A stretch of 64,000 nt of DNA from Fidelibacterota bacterium (GCA_028699915.1 JAQVTR010000003.1:1-64000); one strand, 5' to 3'. Shown: positions 27,039-35,690, counted from the stretch's first letter. Program-made: numbers and translations. The notes: a model not told the origin generated them from the sequence alone.

Positions 27039-27516
27039 ACTGAAATTCCGAAGTGAACTCCGCGTTGCGGATCTTGCCGCCATCCGGGACATCCTGCGTT
27101 CCGCCGGATTTTTTTATGAACACGAGATCGACATTGGCGTAGAACTGGCGGAAACAAACCTCAGCAAGGGCGAAGAAGCCAGCGGTTATATCTTTCTGAT
27201 CGCAGAAAACACGGCCGGACCGGTGGCATTTACCTGCTACGGGAAAACGCCCTGTACGGCGGACAGCTTTGACCTGTACTGGATTGCCGTGCACAAAAGC
27301 ATGCGCGGCGGAGGATTAGGGAAAACGATCATGCAGAAGGTCAGTGACGCCGTCCGGCGTATGGGCGGCAGAAAACTCTGGATTGAAACATCATCACGGC
27401 CGCTTTATGAACCAACCCGCATGTTCTATCTGAAGAATGGCTGTGAATTGGTTGCCGAACTGCCGGATTTTTACGGCGAGGGCGACAACAAATGCATTTT
27501 TTTAAAGCGTCTTTGA
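27028..27516 (+). CDS. GNAT-family N-acyltransferase
   Basis: 162 residues. The acetyl-CoA loop is visible in VHKSMRGGGLGKTIM (R-G-x-G-x-G form), after the beta-4 strand SFDLYWIA, and the C-terminal YEPTRMFYLKNGCELVAELP is typical of GNATs. It is too short to be the usual beta-lysine acetyltransferase AblB (about 270 residues), but a similar job, acylating an amino group of the product, is likely. It overlaps the second ligase by 11 bases and the convergent mtaB by 15 bases. Confidence 0.85.
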   Translation: MQNELKFRSELRVADLAAIRDILRSAGFFYEHEIDIGVELAETNLSKGEEASGYIFLIAENTAGPVAFTCYGKTPCTADSFDLYWIAVHKSMRGGGLGKTIMQKVSDAVRRMGGRKLWIETSSRPLYEPTRMFYLKNGCELVAELPDFYGEGDNKCIFLKRL

Positions 27517-28836
27517 TCCGCTTGACTCCTGTGGACAGGTAGCCCCGCAGTTGTCGCTTTTCATAATAACATTCGCGGCGTTCAGTTCCGGCTTTGTGAT
27601 GCGGTTTAGCATCCCGGGGTCCCCGGCTTCCCTAATCTGGAGATAATGCGGCGTAAGCCCGCTGCACATGCCGTCCTCGAATTGTTCCCAGAGTACCGGC
27701 TGTACCGTGCCGTAAAATCGTGAGGCATAGGTTTCCCGCAGATTTCTGTCCGTATCCTTCAGCAGGGTGGCGCGTTCCTTTTTCCGGGTTTCGGAAACCG
27801 GATCCTTCATTGCGGCAGCCACGGTTCCTCTGCGGGGTGAGAAACGAAAGATGTGCAGATAAGCGAAGGCAATTTCATTGATAAAATTCATCGACTCCAC
27901 AAAAAGAGCGTCACTTTCTCCCGGAAAACCGACGATCACATCAGTCCCGATGGAAGCATCGGGAAGGTGTTTCCGGATGACAGCCACCTTTTTATAAAAA
28001 TCTTCCGTGCGGTATTTACGGTTCATAGCTTTCAGGATGGTGTCGGAGCCGGATTGCAGAGAAAGATGAAAATGCGGCATTAGTTTTTCGGAAACGGCGG
28101 CATGACGGATCAGGGCGTCACTTAAAGTGTTCATTTCGATCGAGGAAATGCGGATTCGTTTCAGTTCGGGCAGTTTTTCGAGTTCTACAACTAAGTCCAT
28201 CAGGCTTTTCCCCCTGTCATTATAGGCTCCGATGTCAATCCCGCTGAGAATGATTTCCCTGCAGCCGGTTTCACTCAAACGTTTTGCTTCTTGCAGAGTG
28301 TTCTCAAAATCGCGGCTGACCGGATTGCCGCGCGCAAAAGGAACAATGCAATAAGTACAGTAATTGCTGCAGCCCTCCTGGATCTTAAGAAAAGCACGGC
28401 TCCGTTCTGTTGCGGCGATAAAGGTCGTCTCCCAGCGTTCCGGATTGTTGACGGGAGAAATGCGCACGGTTTTTTCCCGCTCTTCGCGGAAAGTATCCAG
28501 CGCCTCAAAAATGGCAAATTTATCACGGGTTCCCAGTACAATATCCACACCGGGAATTTCCGCTGCCCCGACTCCCTGTACCTGAGGATAGCAACCGGCC
28601 AGGACCAGAATGCTCCCGGGAGAGCGGCGTTTTGCCTGAAACAGCGCCTGCCGGGTTTTCCGGTCAGCGCGATTGGTCAGTGTGCAGGAATTGACAACAA
28701 TGACATCCGCGCTTTCCTGAAAGTCTACCGGAATATAGCCGTGTTTTCTGGCGGCGTGCTGCAGCGCGGCCGTTTCCGCCTGATTTAGTTTACAGCCCAG
28801 GGTAAAAAAAGAAATACGGGGAGATATGAGGGTCAT
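27502..28836 (-). CDS. mtaB: tRNA threonylcarbamoyladenosine (t6A37) methylthiotransferase MtaB
   Basis: 444 residues. UPF0004 domain with three cysteines (TLGCKLNQAE, VVNSCTLTN, VLAGCYPQVQG); radical SAM motif CSNYCTYCIVPFARG; C-terminal TRAM-like region. The spacing and the TLGCKLNQ and ARG motifs match MtaB (YqeV) rather than MiaB or RimO. It makes ms2t6A37 in tRNA. It is the last gene of the 34.9-27.5 kb operon and overlaps the 3D-domain gene by four bases. Confidence 0.9.
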   Translation of the reverse strand: MTLISPRISFFTLGCKLNQAETAALQHAARKHGYIPVDFQESADVIVVNSCTLTNRADRKTRQALFQAKRRSPGSILVLAGCYPQVQGVGAAEIPGVDIVLGTRDKFAIFEALDTFREEREKTVRISPVNNPERWETTFIAATERSRAFLKIQEGCSNYCTYCIVPFARGNPVSRDFENTLQEAKRLSETGCREIILSGIDIGAYNDRGKSLMDLVVELEKLPELKRIRISSIEMNTLSDALIRHAAVSEKLMPHFHLSLQSGSDTILKAMNRKYRTEDFYKKVAVIRKHLPDASIGTDVIVGFPGESDALFVESMNFINEIAFAYLHIFRFSPRRGTVAAAMKDPVSETRKKERATLLKDTDRNLRETYASRFYGTVQPVLWEQFEDGMCSGLTPHYLQIREAGDPGMLNRITKPELNAANVIMKSDNCGATCPQESSGSKTL

Positions 28837-29318
28837 TTAGGCAACCACACTTTCACTTTCATCCTCCGGTTCCCCCAGTTCATGGCTGTCGCGTGATCCT
28901 TAAAGAACAGATCGATATGTTGTTGGGTAATCTTTGAGCCGACGTCCTCAACGCGCCCGTAGCCGTAGCCTTCAATATACATGATCGTTCCTAAAGGATA
29001 GATGCTGATATCTGCGGCAATGGTACCGGGTACGGCCTTTGTCCCGCTGGCGGTCATTCCGACCACTTTGCGCTTTCCTTTATGCGGTCCGTAGGCATAG
29101 ACGCTTTCGCCGTTCGGGTTCAATTTCCAGCCGCAGCACTTTTCACAGGAGCAATACGCGGTAACCTGCATGGTAACAATTTTCGGTATGCGGGTAAAAT
29201 GCGGTTTTAGCTGATTCCGGAACATACTGCAGGCATTGGTAAACGGGATGATCAGCAAAAGGATCAAAAAGAAATGGATCTTCAGACGGCGGATCTTTCT
29301 TTTAAGCTTCGGGCTCAT
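28833..29318 (-). CDS. 3D (Asp-Asp-Asp) domain protein
   Basis: 161 residues. A basic N-terminus and one hydrophobic helix (FFLILLLIIPFTNAC, possible lipobox Cys) precede a 3D domain with TAYCSCEKCCGWK, VVGMTASGTKAVPGTIAADI, LGTIMYIEGYGYGRVEDVGSKI and HIDLFFKDHATAMNWGNRRM. The Asp residues of the double-psi barrel are present. 3D domains are found in lytic transglycosylase-like resuscitation or MltA-type proteins acting on peptidoglycan. Its start overlaps the end of the aconitase-like gene by 17 bases. Confidence 0.85.
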   Translation of the reverse strand: MSPKLKRKIRRLKIHFFLILLLIIPFTNACSMFRNQLKPHFTRIPKIVTMQVTAYCSCEKCCGWKLNPNGESVYAYGPHKGKRKVVGMTASGTKAVPGTIAADISIYPLGTIMYIEGYGYGRVEDVGSKITQQHIDLFFKDHATAMNWGNRRMKVKVWLPK

Positions 29319-30564
29319 AATGCGAATACTCTTTTTCCTGATTCTTCAGGATGTTTTCCATTTCCATGGGATGTATGATGGCGCCGTTTACGGCTGCGCT
29401 AAAACAGGAAAGGGCGCCGGCCAGATAGCCTCCGTTCTTCAGAATGCCGGCGGAGCTTGACAAACGGGTTCTCCGCCGGTCCGGATAGCGGTTCAGAAGG
29501 GATTGAAAAGCTGCGGGGAAGATCTGGAAACCGATCTCGGTAAAGATCCCGGCGATACCCATGTCCAGCAGATCGCCGTGGACCAGCTGAGAACCGGGCA
29601 GCAGGCAGGCGTTCATCTGCTCCGGCAGCATGCGGTAGCGGATCAGTTTCAGCCCGGCCTCAAAGTCTTCGTAGCGGCCGCCGGTGTCCCCGCCAATGAT
29701 CACCTGTTGTATCGGCAGCGCATCTTTATCCGTAAGTCCGCCGATCTGCAGCTGGTTGTTCTCTATCCATGCAAGCATGGGAGTTATGCCGGAAAGGTCG
29801 ACATTTATTTGCCGATATGCGGCCTTGGTTATTTCGGCAGGGGAATAGAATTGCGCTTCACCCTCGCTGCGGTCCTGCAAAAAGGCCATGCATTTATCAT
29901 CGGCCTGGCACAGCAGGTTCGGGTAACCCAGGTCTGCCAGTACGCGCAAAAGATTGTGGCGCTCCGGAAGGGAAAGCGCGGAAAGGCCTTCTCCGCTGAA
30001 CTCCAGATAGCTATGACCGTCTTTGGGAAGATCATAGTATTTTAGCAGTGCGAGCGCAATATCGGTTCCTCCCGTCCATTCGCCGGGAACGGAATGCAGT
30101 TCAATGCTGCAGATTTCAGGGACGGGAATTTCCACTTCCCCGTTTTGGATCAGTGCGGCCAGGCTGTTAGGGTCCGGCTGCAGCAGCAGTGTGCCAAAGG
30201 CGCCGAGCTCGGATAGGCCGGGATCTGCCGCGGCAACGATCCCGCCGGGAAAGGCCAGACCTTCCTCGGCTGCGACCAGGGCGGGAAATCCGCTTCGCGT
30301 GCCGTGCAAATAAGTAATGCCGCGTTTTTGCAACGCAGCGATCAGTTCGGGTTCGGGATTCCCTTCCAAAGGAAGTTCATTTTGGATCATATAAACCGGC
30401 AGGGACAGGGGTTGATTCTCCGGGAGGGAAAGCAAAAGCCCGGCGCTTGCGGTGTTAAGAATAAGGGCATCCGGCCGGACCCGCACTTTTTTGGGCAGCG
30501 GTACGGCGTTTTGCCCTGAGCGCTGCGCCAGCAGCTGCTGAACCATACTTGTATTGACTTTCAT
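29302..30564 (-). CDS. Aconitase/LeuC-fold protein lacking all Fe-S cysteines (pseudoenzyme)
   Basis: 420 residues, exactly the size of a type-2 LeuC / homoaconitase large subunit. The fold can be followed along its length: EEGLAFPGGIVAAADPGLSE (equivalent to the GADSHT loop), EIPVPEICSIELHSVPGEW, SYLEFSGEGLSALSLPERHN, VDLSGITPML, QQVIIGGDTGGRYEDF (normally IGSCTNGRxED), LLPGSQLVHGDL and SSSAGILKNGGYLAG (normally STTNRNFxGRMG). The first Fe-S Cys is Asp 293, the CxxC pair near 350 is replaced by PAAF, and the HT of the active site is lost. It cannot be a normal hydro-lyase; a binding, structural or new catalytic role is possible. GGAG supports the ATG at 30564; it overlaps the gene upstream by one base (TGATG). 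Confidence 0.8.
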   Translation of the reverse strand: MKVNTSMVQQLLAQRSGQNAVPLPKKVRVRPDALILNTASAGLLLSLPENQPLSLPVYMIQNELPLEGNPEPELIAALQKRGITYLHGTRSGFPALVAAEEGLAFPGGIVAAADPGLSELGAFGTLLLQPDPNSLAALIQNGEVEIPVPEICSIELHSVPGEWTGGTDIALALLKYYDLPKDGHSYLEFSGEGLSALSLPERHNLLRVLADLGYPNLLCQADDKCMAFLQDRSEGEAQFYSPAEITKAAYRQINVDLSGITPMLAWIENNQLQIGGLTDKDALPIQQVIIGGDTGGRYEDFEAGLKLIRYRMLPEQMNACLLPGSQLVHGDLLDMGIAGIFTEIGFQIFPAAFQSLLNRYPDRRRTRLSSSAGILKNGGYLAGALSCFSAAVNGAIIHPMEMENILKNQEKEYSHYEPEA

Positions 30565-31655
30565 CAGGACTCCGAGATAAAGATGTTTAATAATCGCCGG
30601 TTGTTTAGCAGCATTCCCCAGTCGTAGATGATAAAATATTGGCGCCATGCCTTAAGATCATTGCGGAAATGTTCTTCGCCGTTCCGCAGGTAATTCCGCA
30701 CCTGCAAAGAAGGAATGGCGCGTTTGCCAAGCGCCGCCGATTCCCGAACCACGGCCGTGAGCAGAGAATCATTTTCCGGTGACAGCTCCGGGAAAGCCGT
30801 CAATGCATAGGCATCCACAAAGGGATGCAGCGTTTTAACGTCCAGTCCGTAGATGCGCTGCAGTCCGCCGCTTAAAAATGTTTCCGGCCAGGGCCTTCGT
30901 TCCAGTAAAATGCGGCAGGCGGGGTTCGTGGCATGGACTTGTTTGCCAATCGCTTCCGCATAGGCGGTGATCATGCCGGAGCGCCATAGCGTCCATTCTT
31001 TACGATAATGACCGAGAATGTCTGTTCCCGTTGCATTCGCCGGGAGTTCCAGCCCCGCGTATCTGGAAAAATCCGCCATACAGGCGTTGCAGAAGCAGGA
31101 AGAACGGACGGACGTATTCGAAAGCGTTCCGTTGTTCTGTACATGTTCGGCGGGAAAATAACAGTTGTCCAGATATAAAACATCCGGCTGCAGAACAAGC
31201 ATTACCTCGCCGATGATCTGCAGCTTGTAGTTGCGGTATTCCGGATTCGCAGGACAAACCCATTCTCGGATGCCGGCACCGTAATCGTTCACGGCTTGCA
31301 ACACCGGCTGGGAACGCTGCGTATAATCGTCTTTAAAAACCGGCACTCTGGCTGCAAAACGGATATTGCGCCGCCGCAGTTCGTGACGGAAAGCAAGCAG
31401 TTGGGTTCCCTGCTCCCAGCGCTGCGGGAGCAGATCGGAGGGATAAAAGGCGATGCCGTCCACCAGGACCGGGGAGATCACCAGGGTAACACCGGCTTGT
31501 TTCAGCTCATCGGCCAGAGCTCCCATTTCGCCGCCGTAACGCTGCCGGATCACCGGGTCCTGCAGCTGCAGGTGCACGCCTTTAATGCGTTCATAAGGTG
31601 AACATGATACAAAAAGCATCAAAAAAAATGCGGCAATGCAGTACAGCCTTTTCAT
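30564..31655 (-). CDS. TIM-barrel glycosidase-like lipoprotein
   Basis: 363 residues with lipobox LFVSCSP. The strand PDVLYLDNCYFP and the CFCNACMADFSRYAGLELP segment are typical of putative glycoside hydrolases of the GHL/GH10-like or beta-galactosidase-like clans, in which a C-x-C/x-x-C segment is followed by F...G..LP. The catalytic residues cannot be assigned with certainty. I chose the Met at 31655, which gives a lipoprotein signal; an in-frame extension to 31703 lacks support. It shares an operon with the AmpG-like carrier, so a role in releasing or trimming envelope glycans is possible. Confidence 0.6.
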   Translation of the reverse strand: MKRLYCIAAFFLMLFVSCSPYERIKGVHLQLQDPVIRQRYGGEMGALADELKQAGVTLVISPVLVDGIAFYPSDLLPQRWEQGTQLLAFRHELRRRNIRFAARVPVFKDDYTQRSQPVLQAVNDYGAGIREWVCPANPEYRNYKLQIIGEVMLVLQPDVLYLDNCYFPAEHVQNNGTLSNTSVRSSCFCNACMADFSRYAGLELPANATGTDILGHYRKEWTLWRSGMITAYAEAIGKQVHATNPACRILLERRPWPETFLSGGLQRIYGLDVKTLHPFVDAYALTAFPELSPENDSLLTAVVRESAALGKRAIPSLQVRNYLRNGEEHFRNDLKAWRQYFIIYDWGMLLNNRRLLNIFISES

Positions 31656-31728
31656 GCAGGAAAGATAATGTTTAATTTGCCTTCTGTCAACTTGTAAACG
31701 CAAGACTCCCGTTCTGCGAATTCCGGGA

Positions 31729-33594
31729 TCACTCGACTTTTTTGACTTTTTTCCCGAAGCCGGGATCGATCTTCAGAAACTTGATCAGAATAAATCCCGG
31801 GATGGTAGCAATGACAACCCAGATAAAGAAATGTTCATAACCGATAATTTCCTGGAGCCAGCCGCTCATCATTCCGGGAATCATCATTCCCAGCGCCATG
31901 AATGCGGTACAGATCGCATAGTGGGAGGTTTTATATTCTCCCCGCGAAATGTAGATCATGTACATCATGTAAGCGGTAAAGCCAAAACCATAGCCGAAGG
32001 TCTCAAACGAAACGCAAGGCACGATCACCCAAAGACTGGAGGGCTGTACATAGGAAAGGAAAATATAGACGGCATTGGGAACATTGATCAAAACGGCAAA
32101 CCACCAAATCCATTTTTTCAGTCCATGTTTGGCAACGGCCATTCCTCCGAGAATACCGCCCAGGGTCAGGAAGATCACGCCGACCGTTCCATAGGTCAGC
32201 CCGTACTGTCCGGCTGTCAGTCCGAGTCCGCCCGCTTCCCGTGTATCCAGCATAAAGGGCGCGGAGAGTTTGACGAGCTGGGATTCGCCCAGGCGGAAGA
32301 GCAGCAGGAATGTGATGGCCAGGCCGATATTTTCCTTGGTAAAGAAAGAGGCAAAGGTCGCAAGAAAATCCTTGAACGCCTGCAGTGCGGAGCGTTCCTG
32401 GCGGTCGGTCTCCACTTTTGGCAGCGTAAGGCGGTGCGCGATCCAGAAAACAAAGAGCATGGCGGAAAGGAAAAAGAACAATACTGTCCATGACATGACC
32501 ACGTTTCCGGATTGCGCATCAAAAACGGCATTGCTTTTCGTCAGCAGTTTTTTGTCCAGCTGAATGGCTGCGCGAACGGGCTTGTTCCAATTTTCTTCAG
32601 TAAACTCAAAACGCGTACCTTCGATCAGTTTGATGCTTTTGTCGCCGCGGTCCTGTCCAAAGGTGACAATGACCGTCTTATCTTTATCCGGGGCTTTGGA
32701 GAGATGAAAAGAAACAACGCCGACATTTCCGGCATATTCACTGACGGGTACTTCCGCAACGCCGAAATTTGTCCGCAGCCATTGCTCGAATTTTTTGGGC
32801 CGGACCGTTTTTCCCTTGCTGACTTTGACTTTTTCTTTTGCAATACGGGGTGCATCGGGATCCGGTTGTCCCTGTGCCAGATTCCATTCGCGGACCGATT
32901 TGATCACGGAATCCGCATAAACCGGACTTACTTGCAGGAGAGGAATGTCCAGTACTTCCGGAGAGTAGATCAGACGCATGTCGCCGTCTTGTTCGGGAAT
33001 ATCGGCATTCTCCAGAAGCAGCGTTTGGCTCGCTGTGCCTTCGGGAACGGCATTGACCGCGATCTCAATGGTGTCCATGCCCGAGGCGTTGATCAGTATA
33101 CTGACCAGGATCACAAAGACGCCCTGCCCCATCAGCATGGAAACGCGGTAAAAAGCCGAGCGGATGCCGTTGAAAAAGGACTGGTCACCTTCTTCAAGGC
33201 CGATCATGTAAAAACCGTCCGCGGCAATGTCATGCGTGGCAGAGGTAAAGGCCATCAGCCAGAGGAAAGCAATGCTGATGCGGAAAAAATTCGTTGTCGG
33301 AATGGTCAGGGCTATACAGGCAAAAAGAATGCCAAGGACAAACTGCATCACCAGGATCCACCAGCGTTTTGTTTTCAGATTGTCAACAATGGGGCTCCAG
33401 AGAGGTTTTAAAACCCAGGGCAGATAAAGCAGACTGGTATAAAGTGCAATGTCGGTGTTGGAAATGCCGAGCATTTTGTACATTACTACCGACACCACCA
33501 TGACGACCGTATAGGGGATACCTTCGATAAAATAAAGGGAAGGGACCCAGCTCCAGGGGTTTCCTCTGGGATTTTTCTTTTTCTGATTACGCAT
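31729..33594 (-). CDS. AmpG-like MFS transporter with a ~195-residue periplasmic insertion
   Basis: 621 residues; AmpG/PAT-type MFS carriers are usually 420-490. The MFS part has SLYFIEGIPYTVV, ALYTSLLYLPWVLKPLWSPIVD and SATHDIAADGFYM, all typical of the AmpG (muropeptide permease) group. Between about residues 171 and 364, where a short loop is expected, there is a soluble insertion, with VIVTFGQDRGDKSI and IEGTRFEFTEENWNKPVRAA resembling a Calx-beta/Ig-like strand pattern. Hydrophobic helices resume at VVMSWTVLFFFLSAMLFVFW. It is likely to import cell-wall fragments; the insertion may capture substrate or bind a partner. It sits between the SpoIID-domain gene and the TIM-barrel lipoprotein. 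Confidence 0.8.
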   Translation of the reverse strand: MRNQKKKNPRGNPWSWVPSLYFIEGIPYTVVMVVSVVMYKMLGISNTDIALYTSLLYLPWVLKPLWSPIVDNLKTKRWWILVMQFVLGILFACIALTIPTTNFFRISIAFLWLMAFTSATHDIAADGFYMIGLEEGDQSFFNGIRSAFYRVSMLMGQGVFVILVSILINASGMDTIEIAVNAVPEGTASQTLLLENADIPEQDGDMRLIYSPEVLDIPLLQVSPVYADSVIKSVREWNLAQGQPDPDAPRIAKEKVKVSKGKTVRPKKFEQWLRTNFGVAEVPVSEYAGNVGVVSFHLSKAPDKDKTVIVTFGQDRGDKSIKLIEGTRFEFTEENWNKPVRAAIQLDKKLLTKSNAVFDAQSGNVVMSWTVLFFFLSAMLFVFWIAHRLTLPKVETDRQERSALQAFKDFLATFASFFTKENIGLAITFLLLFRLGESQLVKLSAPFMLDTREAGGLGLTAGQYGLTYGTVGVIFLTLGGILGGMAVAKHGLKKWIWWFAVLINVPNAVYIFLSYVQPSSLWVIVPCVSFETFGYGFGFTAYMMYMIYISRGEYKTSHYAICTAFMALGMMIPGMMSGWLQEIIGYEHFFIWVVIATIPGFILIKFLKIDPGFGKKVKKVE

Positions 33595-33611
33595 AGTTGT
33601 CCTTTCCTGAA

Positions 33612-34937
33612 TTATTTGTAGATCTGCTTATAAATACTTCCGGGATAGTAGTGAGCCAGGATTTCTTCGGTCGTGTAGCCTTTGAGGGACATGCCCAGCG
33701 CGCCGATCTGGCACATGCCGGCTCCGTGTCCCCAGCCGGCTCCGTGATAGACAAAGCGGCGGGGAACTTTCCCGCAACCGATATTCTCAATGATCACGGC
33801 AGAGGAAAAGAGAAATTTGGGATGCAGAACAAGCCGCGCATTGTAGTCCTTGTGTACGACGGTTTCCAGTTTTTTATCTTCAAAATTCAGATAAACTATG
33901 CCGAGCTCCAGCAGGCGGCCGCTGCCGGCGCGTTTACGGGTCTGCAGTTCCAGTACGGCTTTCACGTCCAGACCGAGCTTTTCACGCAGATTGGCGGATA
34001 ATGTATCATTGCTGATCTCCACGGTCCAGCGGAAATATTCCCCTTCGTCATCACAGGCACCGATATACTGCTTCAGCTTGTCTTCGGGAACGGTGTGTGA
34101 ACTGCAGAAAGCCTCTTTAGGTGTCGACATGATCCAGGCCCGCGCGTTTTTTTCAACGGTCAGGTCCGGGACGCGGTTGCCTTCCGGCATGTCCGGAAGA
34201 TTCTGCATATAAGCGAGGGGTGTATCTTCCCAGAGATTCTCAAAGGTTTCCATTTTGCCGCCACAGGACTTGGAGTAGCGCGCGTCGCAGATCTTTCCAT
34301 CGTAAAGAATGACCTTTCCGCGTGTGGAATTTGCGCCTTTGATGCTGATGTCCGTAACATTGTTAAGACCCTGATAGCGCTGACAGCAGTCGTCATTGCA
34401 GACATCAATACCCAGCGCCGTATGTTTCTGTTCGACATTGGCCAGCATCCAGGAACGGGCGACTACGGTCTGGGCTTCGATCAAAGCGGAAGGACAGGCG
34501 GCTCCCATTTCGGATGTGGCTACGCACATCAGGTATTTTTCCAGAGGAAGCTCATTGATCACGAGCAAGTGTTTTTCCTGAATGGTAATTTCTATGGTTC
34601 CCGGCAGGCGTACGCTGATATGTTTACGCCAGTGGAACTCCCTTCCGGAAATGACTGGATCTATGGTGAGGTGCGCGGTTTCTTTCGTTGGTCTCAGGAT
34701 TACCTTCCGTACGCGTTCATATTGCTTTTCGTCAATCTGAAACAGGATTCCCCGCTCTTCCACCGTAAAGAGAATACTGGAAACTTCGCAGGTGGAAAAG
34801 GTCAGGGTATCAACCGCCATTTCATAATCACACATATTGGACAGAAATGCGCTGATCTTTTTCTGCTTGTCCTGCGGTAAAACAATACCAACCCTGATAC
34901 TGGGCTCCTGCTGGGGAATAAAACCGGGTTTCAACAT
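33612..34937 (-). CDS. SpoIID/LytB-domain protein without visible signal peptide
   Basis: 441 residues. Core SpoIID domain with LPLEKYLMCVATSEMGAACP, EAQTVVARSWML, DARYSKSCGGKMETFENLW and the C-terminal GAGWGHGAGMCQIGALGMS ... HYYPGSIYKQIY. SpoIID proteins cleave denuded glycan strands (lytic transglycosylase) or stimulate amidases. The N-terminus (MLKPGFIPQQEPSIRVGIVL) is not hydrophobic and no upstream in-frame start offers a signal, so the protein may be cytoplasmic, where it could act on fragments imported by the neighbouring AmpG-like carrier (inference). First gene of the operon. Confidence 0.85.
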   Translation of the reverse strand: MLKPGFIPQQEPSIRVGIVLPQDKQKKISAFLSNMCDYEMAVDTLTFSTCEVSSILFTVEERGILFQIDEKQYERVRKVILRPTKETAHLTIDPVISGREFHWRKHISVRLPGTIEITIQEKHLLVINELPLEKYLMCVATSEMGAACPSALIEAQTVVARSWMLANVEQKHTALGIDVCNDDCCQRYQGLNNVTDISIKGANSTRGKVILYDGKICDARYSKSCGGKMETFENLWEDTPLAYMQNLPDMPEGNRVPDLTVEKNARAWIMSTPKEAFCSSHTVPEDKLKQYIGACDDEGEYFRWTVEISNDTLSANLREKLGLDVKAVLELQTRKRAGSGRLLELGIVYLNFEDKKLETVVHKDYNARLVLHPKFLFSSAVIIENIGCGKVPRRFVYHGAGWGHGAGMCQIGALGMSLKGYTTEEILAHYYPGSIYKQIYK

Positions 34938-35172
34938 AATAAAACACCTTTCTAAGTTAGTCGGTAACCACCTTACTCAGTATCGCATGATACAAGTTAT
35001 CTAAAATAGCATTTTTCAAAGCACTTTTCAATTCTTAAGTGAATAAAATGCAGTGAAAGCGGGATCTCCCGGCTTTTACTGTATTTTTCAAAGAAATTGT
35101 AAAACAAAAATTATTTTTCTACATTTCAATGCATGCCGGAAAATTTTCCGCTGCACCTAAAAGAAGGTCAAT

Positions 35173-35655
35173 ATGGATTATGTGCTTATCGTACTGGGTT
35201 TTATTCTGATGATCGGAGGGCTTGCCGGATGCATCCTGCCGCTCATTCCGGGACCGCCGCTGAGTTTTGCGGGGCTGCTGATCCTGCACGCAACCCAGCA
35301 CCACCAGTTTTCATCGGAATTCCTGATCACCTGGGGCCTGGTGACGGCCTTGGTTTACGGACTGGATTATGTGATCCCGGTATTTACAACCAAGCAGGCC
35401 GGCGCCGGTAAACGCGGAGTTTGGGGAAGCATGATCGGACTGATCCTCGGATTGATCTTTTTTCCGCCCCTTGGCATTATATTCGGACCTTTTATCGGAG
35501 CCGTTATCGGAGAACTCAGTTCGGGCAAGGATTCGGGCGCCGCACTGAAATCGGGATTCGCTTCCTTTGTCGGCTTTTTGCTGGGCACGCTGGTGAAGCT
35601 TATTGTCTCCGGCATGATGTTCTGGCATTTTCTCAAGACAATATTCGCCTTGTAG
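35173..35655 (+). CDS. DUF456 membrane protein
   Basis: 160 residues with four to five hydrophobic helices. The motif LAGCILPLIPGPPLSFAGLL at the N-terminus and the glycine-rich hairpin GLILGLIFFPPLGIIFGPFI define DUF456. The function is unknown. AAGGTC precedes the start. It is followed after 35 bases by the NlpC-like gene. Confidence 0.85.
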   Translation: MDYVLIVLGFILMIGGLAGCILPLIPGPPLSFAGLLILHATQHHQFSSEFLITWGLVTALVYGLDYVIPVFTTKQAGAGKRGVWGSMIGLILGLIFFPPLGIIFGPFIGAVIGELSSGKDSGAALKSGFASFVGFLLGTLVKLIVSGMMFWHFLKTIFAL

Positions 35656-35690
35656 GCGGAGGATTTTTTAAAATTAATTCCGGAGTATGC

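Noticed and set aside
27028-27516. GNAT as AblB, the N-acetyl-beta-lysine osmolyte enzyme
   Set aside because: AblB is about 270 residues, and this protein has 162. A related acylation role remains possible, but the family does not match in length.
29302-30564. Functional 3-isopropylmalate dehydratase large subunit
   Set aside because: The Fe-S cysteines and active-site motifs are all replaced, and no LeuD, leuA or leuB lies nearby.
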